The translations under genes were made by a program, and so were the position numbers. The notes under the pieces were generated by a model. The model worked only from the letters and a program-made list of their open reading frames with translations. It was not told the origin of the DNA and made no database searches. 32,148 nucleotides of DNA from Myxococcales bacterium (GTDB lineage Bacteria; Myxococcota_A; UBA9042): NCBI GenBank assembly GCA_002726535.1, contig PBTG01000170.1, positions 1 to 32,148 on the forward strand, read 5' to 3'. Below, in pieces: positions 16,939-24,992 of this stretch. How positions within the stretch are numbered: position 1 is the first letter of the stretch; the number at the start of each line of letters is the position of its first letter.

Positions 16939-17778
16939 ATGTGGTTCGATACCCCCGCCATCAGACATTTGATTGATCTCGGCCTCACTGAAGACGTGGG
17001 GACGGGAGATACGGCGACCTTGGCGACGGTCCCACCCACCTTATATGGACAAGCTGCTGTGACTGCCAAAGCTCCAGTAGTGATTTGCGGCGGCCCTCTT
17101 TTTGCGCTCGTGATGCAGCGAGTAGACGCCGACTTAGAGGTGACATTAAGTACAGATGAAGGTCAGCGCGTCGAGTCGGGTACAGAGGTCATCTCGATAG
17201 CCGGACGGGTGTCATCAATTCTTACCGCAGAGCGATTGGCCCTAAATTTTATGGGGCGTTTGAGCGGGATCGCAACCATGGCGAGACGATGTGCCGATGA
17301 GGTCTCAGAGACATCAACTGTGGTCGTCGACACACGCAAAACACTGCCTGGCTTTCGCAGTCTCGATAAATACGCCGTACGTGTCGGTGGCTGTGCAAAC
17401 CATCGGAGTGCCCTCGATGCAGGGATCATGATCAAAGAAAATCACATCATGGCGGCCGGCTCCCTCAGCGCTGCCGTCCAAGCAGCCAAAGCTGTGGGCT
17501 CTCACTTGCTGAAGATCGAGGTAGAAATCGAAGGCCTCGATCAGTTGCAAGAGGCGATTGAGGCTGGTGCCGACGTCATCATGCTCGACAACATGAACAA
17601 TGAACAATTACGCCGAGCGGTCGAGTTGACCCAAGGTCGAGCCCTACTAGAAGCAAGCGGAAACATGAGCATCGAGCGCCTGGCCTCCGTGGCTGCAACC
17701 GGCGTTGACTTCATCTCGATGGGAGCACTAACACATTCGGTCTGTGTGGGTGACCTGTCGCTGCGGCTACGGTCCTAA
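16939..17778 (+). CDS. nadC: Nicotinate-nucleotide pyrophosphorylase (carboxylating)
   Basis: The enzyme converts quinolinate and PRPP to nicotinate mononucleotide, CO2 and PPi in de novo NAD synthesis; it is cytosolic. The protein has 279 residues, normal for the family. Seen: DLGLTEDVGTGDTAT at the N-terminus; LTAERLALNFMGRLSGIAT; the substrate-binding stretch VVDTRKTLPGFRSLDKYAVR followed by GGCANHR; IMIKENHI; the barrel strand LKIEVEIEGL; VIMLDNMNNE; and LEASGNMS. It is the first gene of a cofactor operon, and birA starts 3 bases after its stop. nadA and nadB are not in the window. Confidence 0.97.
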   Translation: MWFDTPAIRHLIDLGLTEDVGTGDTATLATVPPTLYGQAAVTAKAPVVICGGPLFALVMQRVDADLEVTLSTDEGQRVESGTEVISIAGRVSSILTAERLALNFMGRLSGIATMARRCADEVSETSTVVVDTRKTLPGFRSLDKYAVRVGGCANHRSALDAGIMIKENHIMAAGSLSAAVQAAKAVGSHLLKIEVEIEGLDQLQEAIEAGADVIMLDNMNNEQLRRAVELTQGRALLEASGNMSIERLASVAATGVDFISMGALTHSVCVGDLSLRLRS

Positions 17779-17781
17779 TTG

Positions 17782-18615
17782 ATGAACATCGAGCAGTTGA
17801 GCGCATTGCTCCACCCCGCCATCACCGAGCTCCGGTGTTACGCCGAGTGCCCCAGCACCAATGATGCGATCAAGTCCATCGCCCAGGGTCTCAAGTTGGG
17901 TCAGTGGGCCCTTGTCACCACAAACCGACAGACTCAAGGACGAGGTCGACGAGGCAGTCAATGGGTGAGCGAAAGTGGAGAGAGCCTAACCTGGTCGCTA
18001 GCCACCCGACTTGCACTGCCAGCGCAAGTCTGGCCGCGGGCATCTATCGTCGTTGGTGGGGCGATCGTCAACGAGCTGGGTCAAGGAGATTTGCGCTTAA
18101 AATGGCCCAACGATCTGCTCTACTGCGCTGATGATGAGCGACCTCGAAAGGTAGCCGGCATTTTGTGTGAGCGGCATGAGCCACCGAGCGGTGAACCCAT
18201 CTGGATCACCGGCGTCGGTATGAACCTCAGTCGGCCTCAGTACCCAGAGCAGATCCGTGAAATCAGCGCTGGATTGCATGAGGTCCTACCACATCAAAAT
18301 CCGACTGAGAGACTGGCAGCTCTATCGAACGCGATTGTCACACGAGTAGATCGATGGACAGCCCAACGCGGCAGACTTCTGGTGCAGAGCTACGATGCCT
18401 GGTTGGCTTATCGTGACTCGGCAGTCAGGCTTGAAATGGCTCCAAACCAAAAGTTGGTAGCCTGGCTAGATGGACTGCATGACGATGGCCAGTTGCGGAT
18501 CCGAAAGCTCGATCCGGCGGGCCGACCGATGGGAGAGATTCAACTCGTCGAGCCATGGCGACTTTTGGGTGCGAAGGTAGAGCCGTCGTGGCATACTCCG
18601 GCCGCCTCGAACTGA
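17782..18615 (+). CDS. birA: Biotin--[biotin carboxyl-carrier protein] ligase, class I
   Basis: The enzyme makes biotinyl-AMP and transfers biotin to the acetyl-CoA carboxylase carrier protein and similar acceptors. The protein has 277 residues from ATG 17782; a TTG directly before it is not needed. Seen: CPSTNDAIK; the biotin/ATP loop GRGRRGSQW; LKWPNDLLY; RKVAGILCER; ITGVGMNLS; and a C-terminal SH3-like region (RLEMAPNQKLVAW and after). It starts directly with the catalytic core. The N-terminal winged helix of E. coli-type bifunctional BirA is absent, so it should not act as a repressor. It lies between nadC and coaX. Confidence 0.95.
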   Translation: MNIEQLSALLHPAITELRCYAECPSTNDAIKSIAQGLKLGQWALVTTNRQTQGRGRRGSQWVSESGESLTWSLATRLALPAQVWPRASIVVGGAIVNELGQGDLRLKWPNDLLYCADDERPRKVAGILCERHEPPSGEPIWITGVGMNLSRPQYPEQIREISAGLHEVLPHQNPTERLAALSNAIVTRVDRWTAQRGRLLVQSYDAWLAYRDSAVRLEMAPNQKLVAWLDGLHDDGQLRIRKLDPAGRPMGEIQLVEPWRLLGAKVEPSWHTPAASN

Positions 18616-18648
18616 CGCACGAGCAGCGCACCGCTCGGCGTCTTCTTC
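18614..18648 (+). terminator. Hairpin between birA and coaX
   Basis: The arms GACGC and GCGTC plus CGAGC and GCTCG form a 10-bp stem with one bulged A and an 8-base loop AGCGCACC, followed by TTCTTC. It begins inside the birA stop codon and ends 24 bases before coaX. The tail is short, so partial termination or RNA processing within the operon is more likely than full termination. Confidence 0.5.
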
Positions 18649-18672
18649 GAAAAGTAACCCGTGAGACTGCAC

Positions 18673-19446
18673 ATGCTCTTAGCAATCGACATCGGCAACA
18701 CCAATACGGTCATCGGCATCTACCGTGACGACCAACTCATCGATTGTCTACGAATCGAGAGCCGTAAAGGCGCAACGGCGGATGAATACGCCGCCTCTGT
18801 GGGCACGATGTTGTCCCAACGGCAGGTGAGGGTCGAAGATATCAACGCCGCCATCGTCGGGTCCGTGGTCCCCTCGTTGACTAAGGTTGTCAGCACGGTT
18901 TGTGAGAGATGGCTTGGCGCTGCACCCTTGGTGGTCGGTCCCGGCATCAAAACGGGGATGCCGGTTTTGTACGACAACCCAAAAGAAGTGGGGGCAGACC
19001 GTATCGTCAACAGCATCGCTGCCTATGAGCGCTGTAAGCGAGCCTGTGTGGTCGTGGACTTTGGTACTGCGACGACCTTTGATGTCATCTCGAAACAAGG
19101 AGCCTACCTAGGAGGGATCATTGCTCCTGGGGTCGGGATCGGAGCTGACGCCCTGTTTCAGCGAGCGGCCAAGCTTCCTCGAGTGGAAGTCGTGCGCCCA
19201 CGCCAAGTGGTCGGTAAATCTACGGTCGAAGCGATTCAATCGGGCTTGGTCTTTGGGTACGTAGGGCTCGTAGAGGGGCTTGTCGCTCGGATCGGTCATG
19301 AACTGGGCGAAGCGCCTTACGTCATCGCGACCGGTGGACTGGCGTCCCTTTTGAGTGAAGAAACTGACATCATTGATGAAGTTTCGGAATTTTTAACCCT
19401 AGACGGACTACGTATGGTGTGGCTCCGCAATCAGCACCGGAGATGA
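18673..19446 (+). CDS. coaX: Type III pantothenate kinase
   Basis: This enzyme phosphorylates pantothenate, the first step of CoA synthesis. The protein has 257 residues. The ATG at 18673 is chosen because it gives the family's usual opening MLLAIDIGNTNTVIG; a GTG at 18661 would add four residues and lacks a clear ribosome site. Seen: the ATP-binding DIGNTN (residues 6-11); the hallmark GADRIVN; VVDFGTATTFDV; YLGGIIAPGVGIGADALF; GKSTVEAIQSG; and VIATGG near the end. This ASKHA-fold type is unrelated to CoaA and is insensitive to CoA feedback in the characterised enzymes. It is followed 7 bases later by queE. Confidence 0.97.
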   Translation: MLLAIDIGNTNTVIGIYRDDQLIDCLRIESRKGATADEYAASVGTMLSQRQVRVEDINAAIVGSVVPSLTKVVSTVCERWLGAAPLVVGPGIKTGMPVLYDNPKEVGADRIVNSIAAYERCKRACVVVDFGTATTFDVISKQGAYLGGIIAPGVGIGADALFQRAAKLPRVEVVRPRQVVGKSTVEAIQSGLVFGYVGLVEGLVARIGHELGEAPYVIATGGLASLLSEETDIIDEVSEFLTLDGLRMVWLRNQHRR

Positions 19447-19453
19447 AGACCGC

Positions 19454-20107
19454 ATGTCGACATCTGTAAAGGTGAGCGTCAACGAGCTCTACCCATCCAT
19501 TCAAGGGGAGTCGACCCACAGCGGTCGCCCTTGTACGTTTGTGCGTCTCGCTGGCTGCCCCTTACATTGCACGTGGTGTGACACAGAATACAGTTTCACC
19601 TCGGGTCAAAAGATGACTGTCGAGGAGATTATCGCCCAGGTCCGCAGCATTGGCTTGCCCTTGGTCGAAGTCACCGGGGGAGAGCCTCTGGCTCAAAAGA
19701 GTTGTTCGACGCTTCTCCAAGCATTGTGCGAGGCGGGCTTCGAAGTACTACTCGAGACAAGCGGCGCCTATCCATTCAAGAATTTGGACGCCCGTGTGAC
19801 AGTGATCGCTGACCTCAAATGTCCTGGTTCAGGGGAGAGCGAGCGCAATCTGCTGGGTGAAATGTGTGAGCTACGCAGCAAAGACGAACTGAAAATTGTC
19901 GTCGCTGACGATGCCGACGTACAATGGGCCCTCACTCAGCTTAGGGGGCCGCTCAAGGGCTGTAGGGCGAAGGTGTTGTGGTCGGCTGTCGCAGGGCAAA
20001 TGGCTCCAGCCCATCTCGCCAAACTGATCTTGCAATACCGCGCTCCTGGTCGACTGCAGATTCAACTGCATAAGGTCTTGTGGCCAGATGTCGATCGCGG
20101 AGTGTGA
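19454..20107 (+). CDS. queE: 7-carboxy-7-deazaguanine synthase (radical SAM)
   Basis: The enzyme converts 6-carboxytetrahydropterin to 7-carboxy-7-deazaguanine, on the path to preQ0 and queuosine. The protein has 217 residues, usual for QueE. Seen: the opening VNELYPSIQGEST; the radical SAM cluster motif CPLHCTWC (CxxxCxxC); then DTEYSF; and TGGEPLAQ for S-adenosylmethionine and substrate. Asp after the cluster motif (CDT) fits the Mg-dependent QueE type. The other queuosine genes (queC, queD, queF) are not in the window. The pyk ribosome-binding site overlaps its stop, which suggests coupling. Confidence 0.93.
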   Translation: MSTSVKVSVNELYPSIQGESTHSGRPCTFVRLAGCPLHCTWCDTEYSFTSGQKMTVEEIIAQVRSIGLPLVEVTGGEPLAQKSCSTLLQALCEAGFEVLLETSGAYPFKNLDARVTVIADLKCPGSGESERNLLGEMCELRSKDELKIVVADDADVQWALTQLRGPLKGCRAKVLWSAVAGQMAPAHLAKLILQYRAPGRLQIQLHKVLWPDVDRGV

Positions 20108-20120
20108 GGAGAACTGATCA

Positions 20121-21734
20121 ATGCGCCGACATCATGGCAATCAGCCAAGACACACGCGAATCGTGGCCACCATTGGCCTTTGCAAAGGCCCGAATTACGG
20201 AACCTACCTCGACGAGATGGTCGAAGCTGGCACAGACGTCATTCGTCTCAACATGTCTCATGCTCAGCAAGGCTACGAAAAAGAGCGAGAGATCCTCGCA
20301 TGGGCAAACCAACCGCTTGCAAATCTAAGCGGCCCACGTGTCGCAGTGCTTGGAGACTTACAGGGCCCAAAGGCTCGAATCGGCGAGTTTCCAGATGGAG
20401 GGTTGGCACTCGAGGAAGGACAAAGCGTTACAATGCGCTTAGCCGATAGTGATGACTTTTCACTAGATCAAATTCCGATGCCCGGTGAAGTAGGACCTGC
20501 GGTATTGCGTTCATTGCGTACCCTAAAGCTCGAGCGTCCCGAATCCGATTTGTTGGTCCTGTTCGGCGACGGCGAACTGGTCATTGAAGTCCAAGAGATC
20601 ACTGCAGATGCGGCTCACGCTCGTGTGGTGGCGGGAGGCGTGCTCGGCAGTCGAAAAGGTATCACCATCCGTGGTGTTGATATCGACTTGGACCCCTTCC
20701 CCGATAAAGATCAACGAGACTTGGCCTTCTTACTCGAAAAAGGAATCGACTTTCTCGCTGTCTCTTTTGTCCGACAAGCCGTCGATCTGCAAAGAGTTCG
20801 TCAATTTGTCGAAGATCATGGCAGTACAATGCCCAAGCTCATCGCGAAGATTGAAACGATCGCTGCTATCGACAACATCGAAGCGATTCTCGATGAATGT
20901 GACGGCATTATGATCGCTCGTGGAGATCTCGGTCTCCAGCTGGGCTACGAACACGTCCCGGTCGCTCAGAAAAACTTGGCCGAGCGAGCCCGCCATCGAG
21001 GCAAACAAGTCATCGTCGCCACACAGATGCTCGAATCCATGATTCACAACCCGGCGCCAACTCGAGCCGAGGCCACGGACGTCTTCAACGCAATCTTAGA
21101 CGGTGGTGACGCGGTGATGCTCTCAGGCGAAACCAGCGTCGGCTCTCGGCCCATGGTGGTCGTCGAAACCATCGCTGGTCTGGCCTTAGTCGCTGAGCGT
21201 TTTCGAGCCAATCCTGAAGCGCTCAAACGAGACCGAAAGGTCATGAGACGGATCATTCGCGACAGCGACAACCTACGATTTATTGACCGCATCAGCGAGG
21301 AATTTGCCCTCAACGCCGTGCAGCTCGCAGAGCAGATCCCAGCCTTCGCTGTGGTCTCGTTTACCCGTACCGGTGGAACGTCGCGCAGGATGTCGAAATT
21401 CCGCAGTTCAGCCCCTCTGCTTGCCATGTGTAACAGCGCTGAAGTGGCTCGGTCGCTGCTGCTTTGCTTCGGTGTGCACCCGGTGGTGCTTCGTGACTTT
21501 GACGTCGACCGAGACGGATTTAACAAGATGATTGAAGCCGCTCGTGATGTTCTGAGATCCGAATTTGGCCTAACACGCGGCGACGCCATCGTGCTGACCA
21601 ACGGCTTTGACTGGCCCAAAGGTGGCACCAATAGCATTCGCGTGCTGGTCGAAGATTTCGCCGAAGCGCGTGGAAAAGATCGCCGTCGTAGAGCGACGGG
21701 TCGTTTGGAAAAGGCCTCGATCTCTGAAAGCTAA
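20121..21734 (+). CDS. pyk: Pyruvate kinase
   Basis: This glycolytic enzyme converts phosphoenolpyruvate and ADP to pyruvate and ATP. The protein has 537 residues, somewhat long owing to a basic 30-residue C-terminal tail. GAGGAG overlaps the queE stop, 10 bases before ATG. Seen: VIRLNMSH (the Arg/Asn/Ser/His of the active site); GDLQGPKARIG; LIAKIETIAAI with the catalytic Lys; IMIARGDLGLQLG; ATQMLESMI; and DGGDAVMLSGETSVG. Lys in GPK, where muscle enzyme has GPE, predicts K+-independent activity by the known Glu117/Lys117 rule. The N-terminal motif is odd: TIGLCKGP replaces the usual TIGPAS. It converges on the RNase D gene and their stop codons overlap. Confidence 0.95.
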   Translation: MRRHHGNQPRHTRIVATIGLCKGPNYGTYLDEMVEAGTDVIRLNMSHAQQGYEKEREILAWANQPLANLSGPRVAVLGDLQGPKARIGEFPDGGLALEEGQSVTMRLADSDDFSLDQIPMPGEVGPAVLRSLRTLKLERPESDLLVLFGDGELVIEVQEITADAAHARVVAGGVLGSRKGITIRGVDIDLDPFPDKDQRDLAFLLEKGIDFLAVSFVRQAVDLQRVRQFVEDHGSTMPKLIAKIETIAAIDNIEAILDECDGIMIARGDLGLQLGYEHVPVAQKNLAERARHRGKQVIVATQMLESMIHNPAPTRAEATDVFNAILDGGDAVMLSGETSVGSRPMVVVETIAGLALVAERFRANPEALKRDRKVMRRIIRDSDNLRFIDRISEEFALNAVQLAEQIPAFAVVSFTRTGGTSRRMSKFRSSAPLLAMCNSAEVARSLLLCFGVHPVVLRDFDVDRDGFNKMIEAARDVLRSEFGLTRGDAIVLTNGFDWPKGGTNSIRVLVEDFAEARGKDRRRRATGRLEKASISES

Positions 21735-22933
21735 TCAGCAGTGCCGTCGATTTGGTTGAAGTCGACGTGATAGCCGCGTTTGGGGTGATGTCCGCAGGTG
21801 ATCTGAAGTCGCCCCTGAAGAAGGTCCCAAACCACATCGCCCAACAAGCGGCGGCGCCATCCCTTCAGCGCCAACAAATCGAGCATTTGCTCTTGAGAGT
21901 CGAAGCCATCCTGGAGCACTCGAATCATCTCTTTGCGCCGCAAGAGCAGCTGAGGAGCCAAGCGCTCTCGTTCTGCCAACTCATTGACGACCAGCATCAC
22001 CACAGCAGCAGCAGCCTCCATCCCGGGTGTAATCTGTGGTCGAGATGGTGGACGAGGAAAGGGCTTTTGTAAGCCGCGTTGCACGGCAGCCAGCCACCGC
22101 TCTTGGAACTTGTGGATGTTGCGATGATTCAGGCGCCTGTCACCTTTTACATCAGCGAACTCGGTTGGTTTGCGACGCGCTAGCGCCACCAGTGTGTCAT
22201 CTGAGAGCAAAAAGTGCGGGACCAGATCAAGATGCGCGGCGATCCGTTCGCGCTCAGCGGCCAAAGCGACCAAAACTCCTGCCTCGATAGCGCGTAGTTT
22301 GCGGAATCCACTGACTCGTCGATAGACTAAATCCGGATCGCGTCCGTAGCGCTCCGAAGATGACAACTGCTGACATTCTTCGTTGACCCAACTCAGGCGG
22401 TCATTGCGCTCCAATTCTTCCGTTAGCAGAGCTTGAGCGCCCAGAAGGTAGCGAACGTCATTGGCTGCATAAACGCGCTGCCGCTCTGGCAAGGGTCGCT
22501 GACTCCAGTCGGCCATCTGCGCACCCTTGGGAAGCCGCACAGAGAAAAGCTCATTGATGAGATTGACCAGTCCGATCTGCAACCCGTAACCCAAAAAAGA
22601 CGCCGCGATCTGAGTGTCAAAGACGCGCTTCATGACGATGTCGTAACGGAGCGCCAAAATTTCCAAGTCATTGTGCAAGGCATGACCCACAACTTGCGGT
22701 CCGCCATCAGCTAAGGTCTCAAATAGACCACGCAGGTCTACGTCTGCCCTGGGATCGACCAACCACAGGCCATCATCGGTAGCCAACTGAATCAACATCA
22801 GATGTGGGGTATAGGAGCGCTCGCCGTGAAACTCTGTATCCAGCGCCACTGTCGACGCCTGCCTCAAGCGTGCACTCAACTCGTCAACTTGAGCTTGAGT
22901 ATCTACCCAGGAGGCCTTCAGCTCGTCTGTCAT
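21731..22933 (-). CDS. rnd: Ribonuclease D-type 3'-5' exonuclease with HRDC domain
   Basis: This is a DEDD-type exoribonuclease, likely acting in tRNA 3' maturation or RNA decay. The protein has 400 residues from ATG 22933, which has GGAGA 7 bases upstream; a longer frame from 23005 lacks this. Seen: Exo I LDTEFHGERSY; Exo II VGHALHNDLEIL; Exo III ERQRVYAANDVRYLL, which keeps the Tyr and Asp of the DEDDy class; an HRDC domain (about 205-285, with LRAIEAGVLVALAAERE); and a further C-terminal helical region like the second HRDC of E. coli RNase D. It is divergent from xseB. Its stop (TAG) overlaps the pyk stop on the other strand. Confidence 0.9.
   Translation of the reverse strand: MTDELKASWVDTQAQVDELSARLRQASTVALDTEFHGERSYTPHLMLIQLATDDGLWLVDPRADVDLRGLFETLADGGPQVVGHALHNDLEILALRYDIVMKRVFDTQIAASFLGYGLQIGLVNLINELFSVRLPKGAQMADWSQRPLPERQRVYAANDVRYLLGAQALLTEELERNDRLSWVNEECQQLSSSERYGRDPDLVYRRVSGFRKLRAIEAGVLVALAAERERIAAHLDLVPHFLLSDDTLVALARRKPTEFADVKGDRRLNHRNIHKFQERWLAAVQRGLQKPFPRPPSRPQITPGMEAAAAVVMLVVNELAERERLAPQLLLRRKEMIRVLQDGFDSQEQMLDLLALKGWRRRLLGDVVWDLLQGRLQITCGHHPKRGYHVDFNQIDGTAD
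21745..21767. terminator. Hairpin past the pyk stop, inside the RNase D gene
   Basis: The arms CGTCGATTT and AAGTCGACG form a 9-bp stem (one G-T pair) around the loop GGTTG, 11 bases after the pyk stop and within the last codons of the opposing gene. There is no T tract. It is a candidate 3'-end signal for pyk. Confidence 0.45.
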
Positions 22934-23008
22934 CAAAGTTCTCCGAGGATGGGCGTCATCCAAGCGTCGAGGATAACACAACGGCCACAAGCTCGAAGCG
23001 ATCAAGCC

Positions 23009-23052
23009 TTAACAGCAGCACTCAGACAGGGTACATCTGTGAGGTGAGGAGG
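23009..23052 (+). promoter_or_regulatory. Candidate promoter and strong ribosome site for xseB
   Basis: TTAACA (23009-23014) and TACATC (23032-23037) are 17 bases apart, and AGGAGG (23047-23052) lies 5 bases before the xseB ATG. The ribosome site is near-perfect. The -10 box is poor, so the promoter part is tentative. The gap of 124 bases also has to hold the promoter of the divergent exonuclease gene. Confidence 0.35.
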
Positions 23053-23057
23053 TCATC

Positions 23058-23327
23058 ATGACGCAAAGTACAGAGCAAGATGAGCAACCGAACGTCACCT
23101 CTGAAGGGCAACCAAACTTTGAGGGTTTGATGGATGAACTCGAAACGATTGTCCATCGACTTGAACAAGGCGATCTACCCCTAACCGAAGGCATCGCCGC
23201 CTTTGAGCGAGGTGTGCACGTCAGCAATCAAGCCAAAGCCATTTTGGACGCCGCTGAGGCGCGTGTGGATCAGTTGAGTTCGTCGGGTTCAGAGCCGACT
23301 GAGGTGCTCTCTGAGACGCGTTCGTAA
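23058..23327 (+). CDS. xseB: Exodeoxyribonuclease VII small subunit
   Basis: This is the small subunit of ExoVII, which degrades single-stranded DNA together with XseA in the cytosol. The protein has 89 residues, normal for the family. Seen: FEGLMDELETIVHRLEQGDL, then LTEGIAAFERGV and the helix with ILDAAEARVDQL, which are the conserved coiled helices. The N-terminal 20 residues are acidic and variable. XseA is not in the window. tlyA begins 2 bases after its stop, an arrangement seen in other bacteria. Confidence 0.95.
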   Translation: MTQSTEQDEQPNVTSEGQPNFEGLMDELETIVHRLEQGDLPLTEGIAAFERGVHVSNQAKAILDAAEARVDQLSSSGSEPTEVLSETRS

Positions 23328-23329
23328 TC

Positions 23330-24088
23330 GTGCCGAACTCTCGACTCGACGCTAGGGTCCTGCGAGATGGACTTGCCAAAGATCGGCGGCAAGCCCAAGG
23401 GCTGATCATGCGCGGTCAAGTCCTGATTGACGACCGCCCTGTGACCAAGCCTGGCTCTGCGGTCAAAGACGACGCCATCGTGAGACTCAAAATCGGCTCC
23501 GCACCCAAGCAATACGTATCCAGAGGAGGAGGTAAGCTACAGAGCGCGCTCGATGCGCTTGAGCTGAACGTCTCCAAGTTGCGTTGCGTGGATGTAGGCG
23601 CCTCCACAGGCGGCTTTACCGACTGTCTTTTGCAAGCAGGCGCCAATGAGGTGGTCGCGGTCGATGTCGGCTATGGACTCTTAGCCCAGCGACTGCGTCA
23701 GGACGAGCGCGTGACCCTGCTTGAGCGGACCAACGCTCGCCATCTGACCGCTGATCTTTTGCCCTACCTCAGTGAATTGACCGTCGTCGACGCCAGCTTT
23801 ATCGGTGCTGCCTCACTTTTGCCAGCGTTGAGCGCCATTGCTCAGAGCCCAGGTAAGCTCTTAATTATGGTCAAACCTCAGTTTGAGTTGCCGAAGTCTG
23901 AGGTGCCGCAAGGTGGAGTAGTCGTAGATGTTCAAGCTAGATCACGTGCGAAGGAGTCAGTCAGCACAGCTGCACAGAGTTTGGGCTGGCGGGAGCTAGC
24001 TTCTGTCGACAGCGCTGTGGCCGGCCCTAAAGGCAATATCGAAACCTTCATCCTATTCGAGCGCGATGAGGAGCCATCCAAACCATGA
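23330..24088 (+). CDS. tlyA: TlyA-family rRNA 2'-O-ribose methyltransferase
   Basis: TlyA proteins methylate ribose in 16S and/or 23S rRNA; older annotation calls them hemolysin A. The protein has 252 residues and starts at GTG. Seen: an N-terminal S4 RNA-binding domain (RLDARVLRDGLAKDRRQAQ and RGQVLIDD); YVSRGGGKL; the S-adenosylmethionine site VDVGASTGGFTDCLLQAGA; VVAVDVGYG; LTVVDASFI; IMVKPQFE; and GNIETF. The Lys, Asp, Lys and Glu positions of the FtsJ-type catalytic tetrad appear to be kept. Its stop overlaps the start of the downstream ROK gene (ATGA). Which rRNA is modified cannot be told from sequence alone. Confidence 0.93.
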   Translation: MPNSRLDARVLRDGLAKDRRQAQGLIMRGQVLIDDRPVTKPGSAVKDDAIVRLKIGSAPKQYVSRGGGKLQSALDALELNVSKLRCVDVGASTGGFTDCLLQAGANEVVAVDVGYGLLAQRLRQDERVTLLERTNARHLTADLLPYLSELTVVDASFIGAASLLPALSAIAQSPGKLLIMVKPQFELPKSEVPQGGVVVDVQARSRAKESVSTAAQSLGWRELASVDSAVAGPKGNIETFILFERDEEPSKP

Positions 24089-24981
24089 GCGATCTGAAAC
24101 TTGGTGTGGACGTCGGCGGCTCACGGATCAAGTTTGGTGTGGTCCAAAAAGGCCGCGTCATTGAGCGGGCCCTCGTCCCGATGAAATGCTCGGACCCGCA
24201 AACATTGGTGCAACTCATCTCACAGACGGCTCATCGCCTCTGTGCACAAGGCGGCTACACCTTCGAAGAGATTGGTATTGGCGTCGCGGCGGTGATGACT
24301 CAGGGTGGACACGAGATCATACAGAGTCCCAATATGCCTTGGCTCAATGGCGCTCCGATTCGTTCCATGCTGCAATCGAAGCACAAGGCGCCGGTTTTTT
24401 GTGAAAATGACGCCAACTGTGTCGGATGGGGAGAAGCCGTCGCTGGAGCTGGTTCGACCAAAGGCGACCAGATCTGTCTAGCTCTAGGAACGGGCGTAGG
24501 AGGAAGCCTCATCCTCAATGGCATGCTCTTTCGAGGTGTTCGGGGTCGAGGCGCCGAGCTCGGACACATCAATATCGATCCGAATGGCCCCCTATGCGGC
24601 TGTGGTGGTCGCGGTTGCCTCGAACAATATGCGTCCAAGACAGGCCTGCTTCGTATGCTCAAAGAGTTTGGCTCTCTCACAGCGTGTGATGATCCGATCG
24701 TCGAACTCTTTAACCAAGCACGAGCGATGGACCCTGTAGCTAGGCATATCGTACGCATTGCCGGCAGAGCCTTAGGCCAAGGCCTAGCGAACCTGAACCA
24801 CCTATTCGGTGTACAAACGGTCATTTTGGCTGGCGGAATCGCGGGGGCAGCCGATCTTTTATTGCCGCACCTGCACCAACGCACGCAACAACTCAAATCG
24901 AGCGCGCTGACAGTTCAGGTAGGCACACTCGGCAATGACGCCGGAGTCATTGGAGCCGCACAACTCAGCGGAGCTGGATAG
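24085..24981 (+). CDS. ROK-family sugar kinase (glucokinase-like)
   Basis: This is an ASKHA-fold kinase, probably for glucose or an N-acetyl-hexosamine. The protein has 298 residues. Seen: the ATP phosphate loop GVDVGGSRIKFGVV; the substrate region with ENDANCVGWGEA, where Asp is the catalytic base; ALGTGVGGSLI; and the ROK signature ELGHINIDPNGPLCGCGGRG followed by CLEQYAS, with the zinc-type His and cysteines. There is no N-terminal helix-turn-helix, so it is an enzyme and not a ROK repressor. It is coupled to tlyA by ATGA and converges on the VWA lipoprotein gene 11 bases away. With pyk nearby it may feed glycolysis, but the substrate is not determined. Confidence 0.9.
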   Translation: MSDLKLGVDVGGSRIKFGVVQKGRVIERALVPMKCSDPQTLVQLISQTAHRLCAQGGYTFEEIGIGVAAVMTQGGHEIIQSPNMPWLNGAPIRSMLQSKHKAPVFCENDANCVGWGEAVAGAGSTKGDQICLALGTGVGGSLILNGMLFRGVRGRGAELGHINIDPNGPLCGCGGRGCLEQYASKTGLLRMLKEFGSLTACDDPIVELFNQARAMDPVARHIVRIAGRALGQGLANLNHLFGVQTVILAGGIAGAADLLLPHLHQRTQQLKSSALTVQVGTLGNDAGVIGAAQLSGAG

Positions 24982-24992
24982 ACAACATCGGC

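Noticed and set aside
18661-18672. GTG start for coaX
   Set aside because: It adds four residues before the family's usual MLLAIDIGNTN opening and has no better ribosome site.
21044-21637. 197-codon - strand frame opposite pyk
   Set aside because: It is an antisense shadow of conserved pyruvate kinase motifs, rich in Ser and Arg with no family features.
24300-24896. 198-codon - strand frame opposite the ROK kinase
   Set aside because: It is a shadow of the conserved kinase; its cysteine and proline content comes from the complementary ROK zinc motif.
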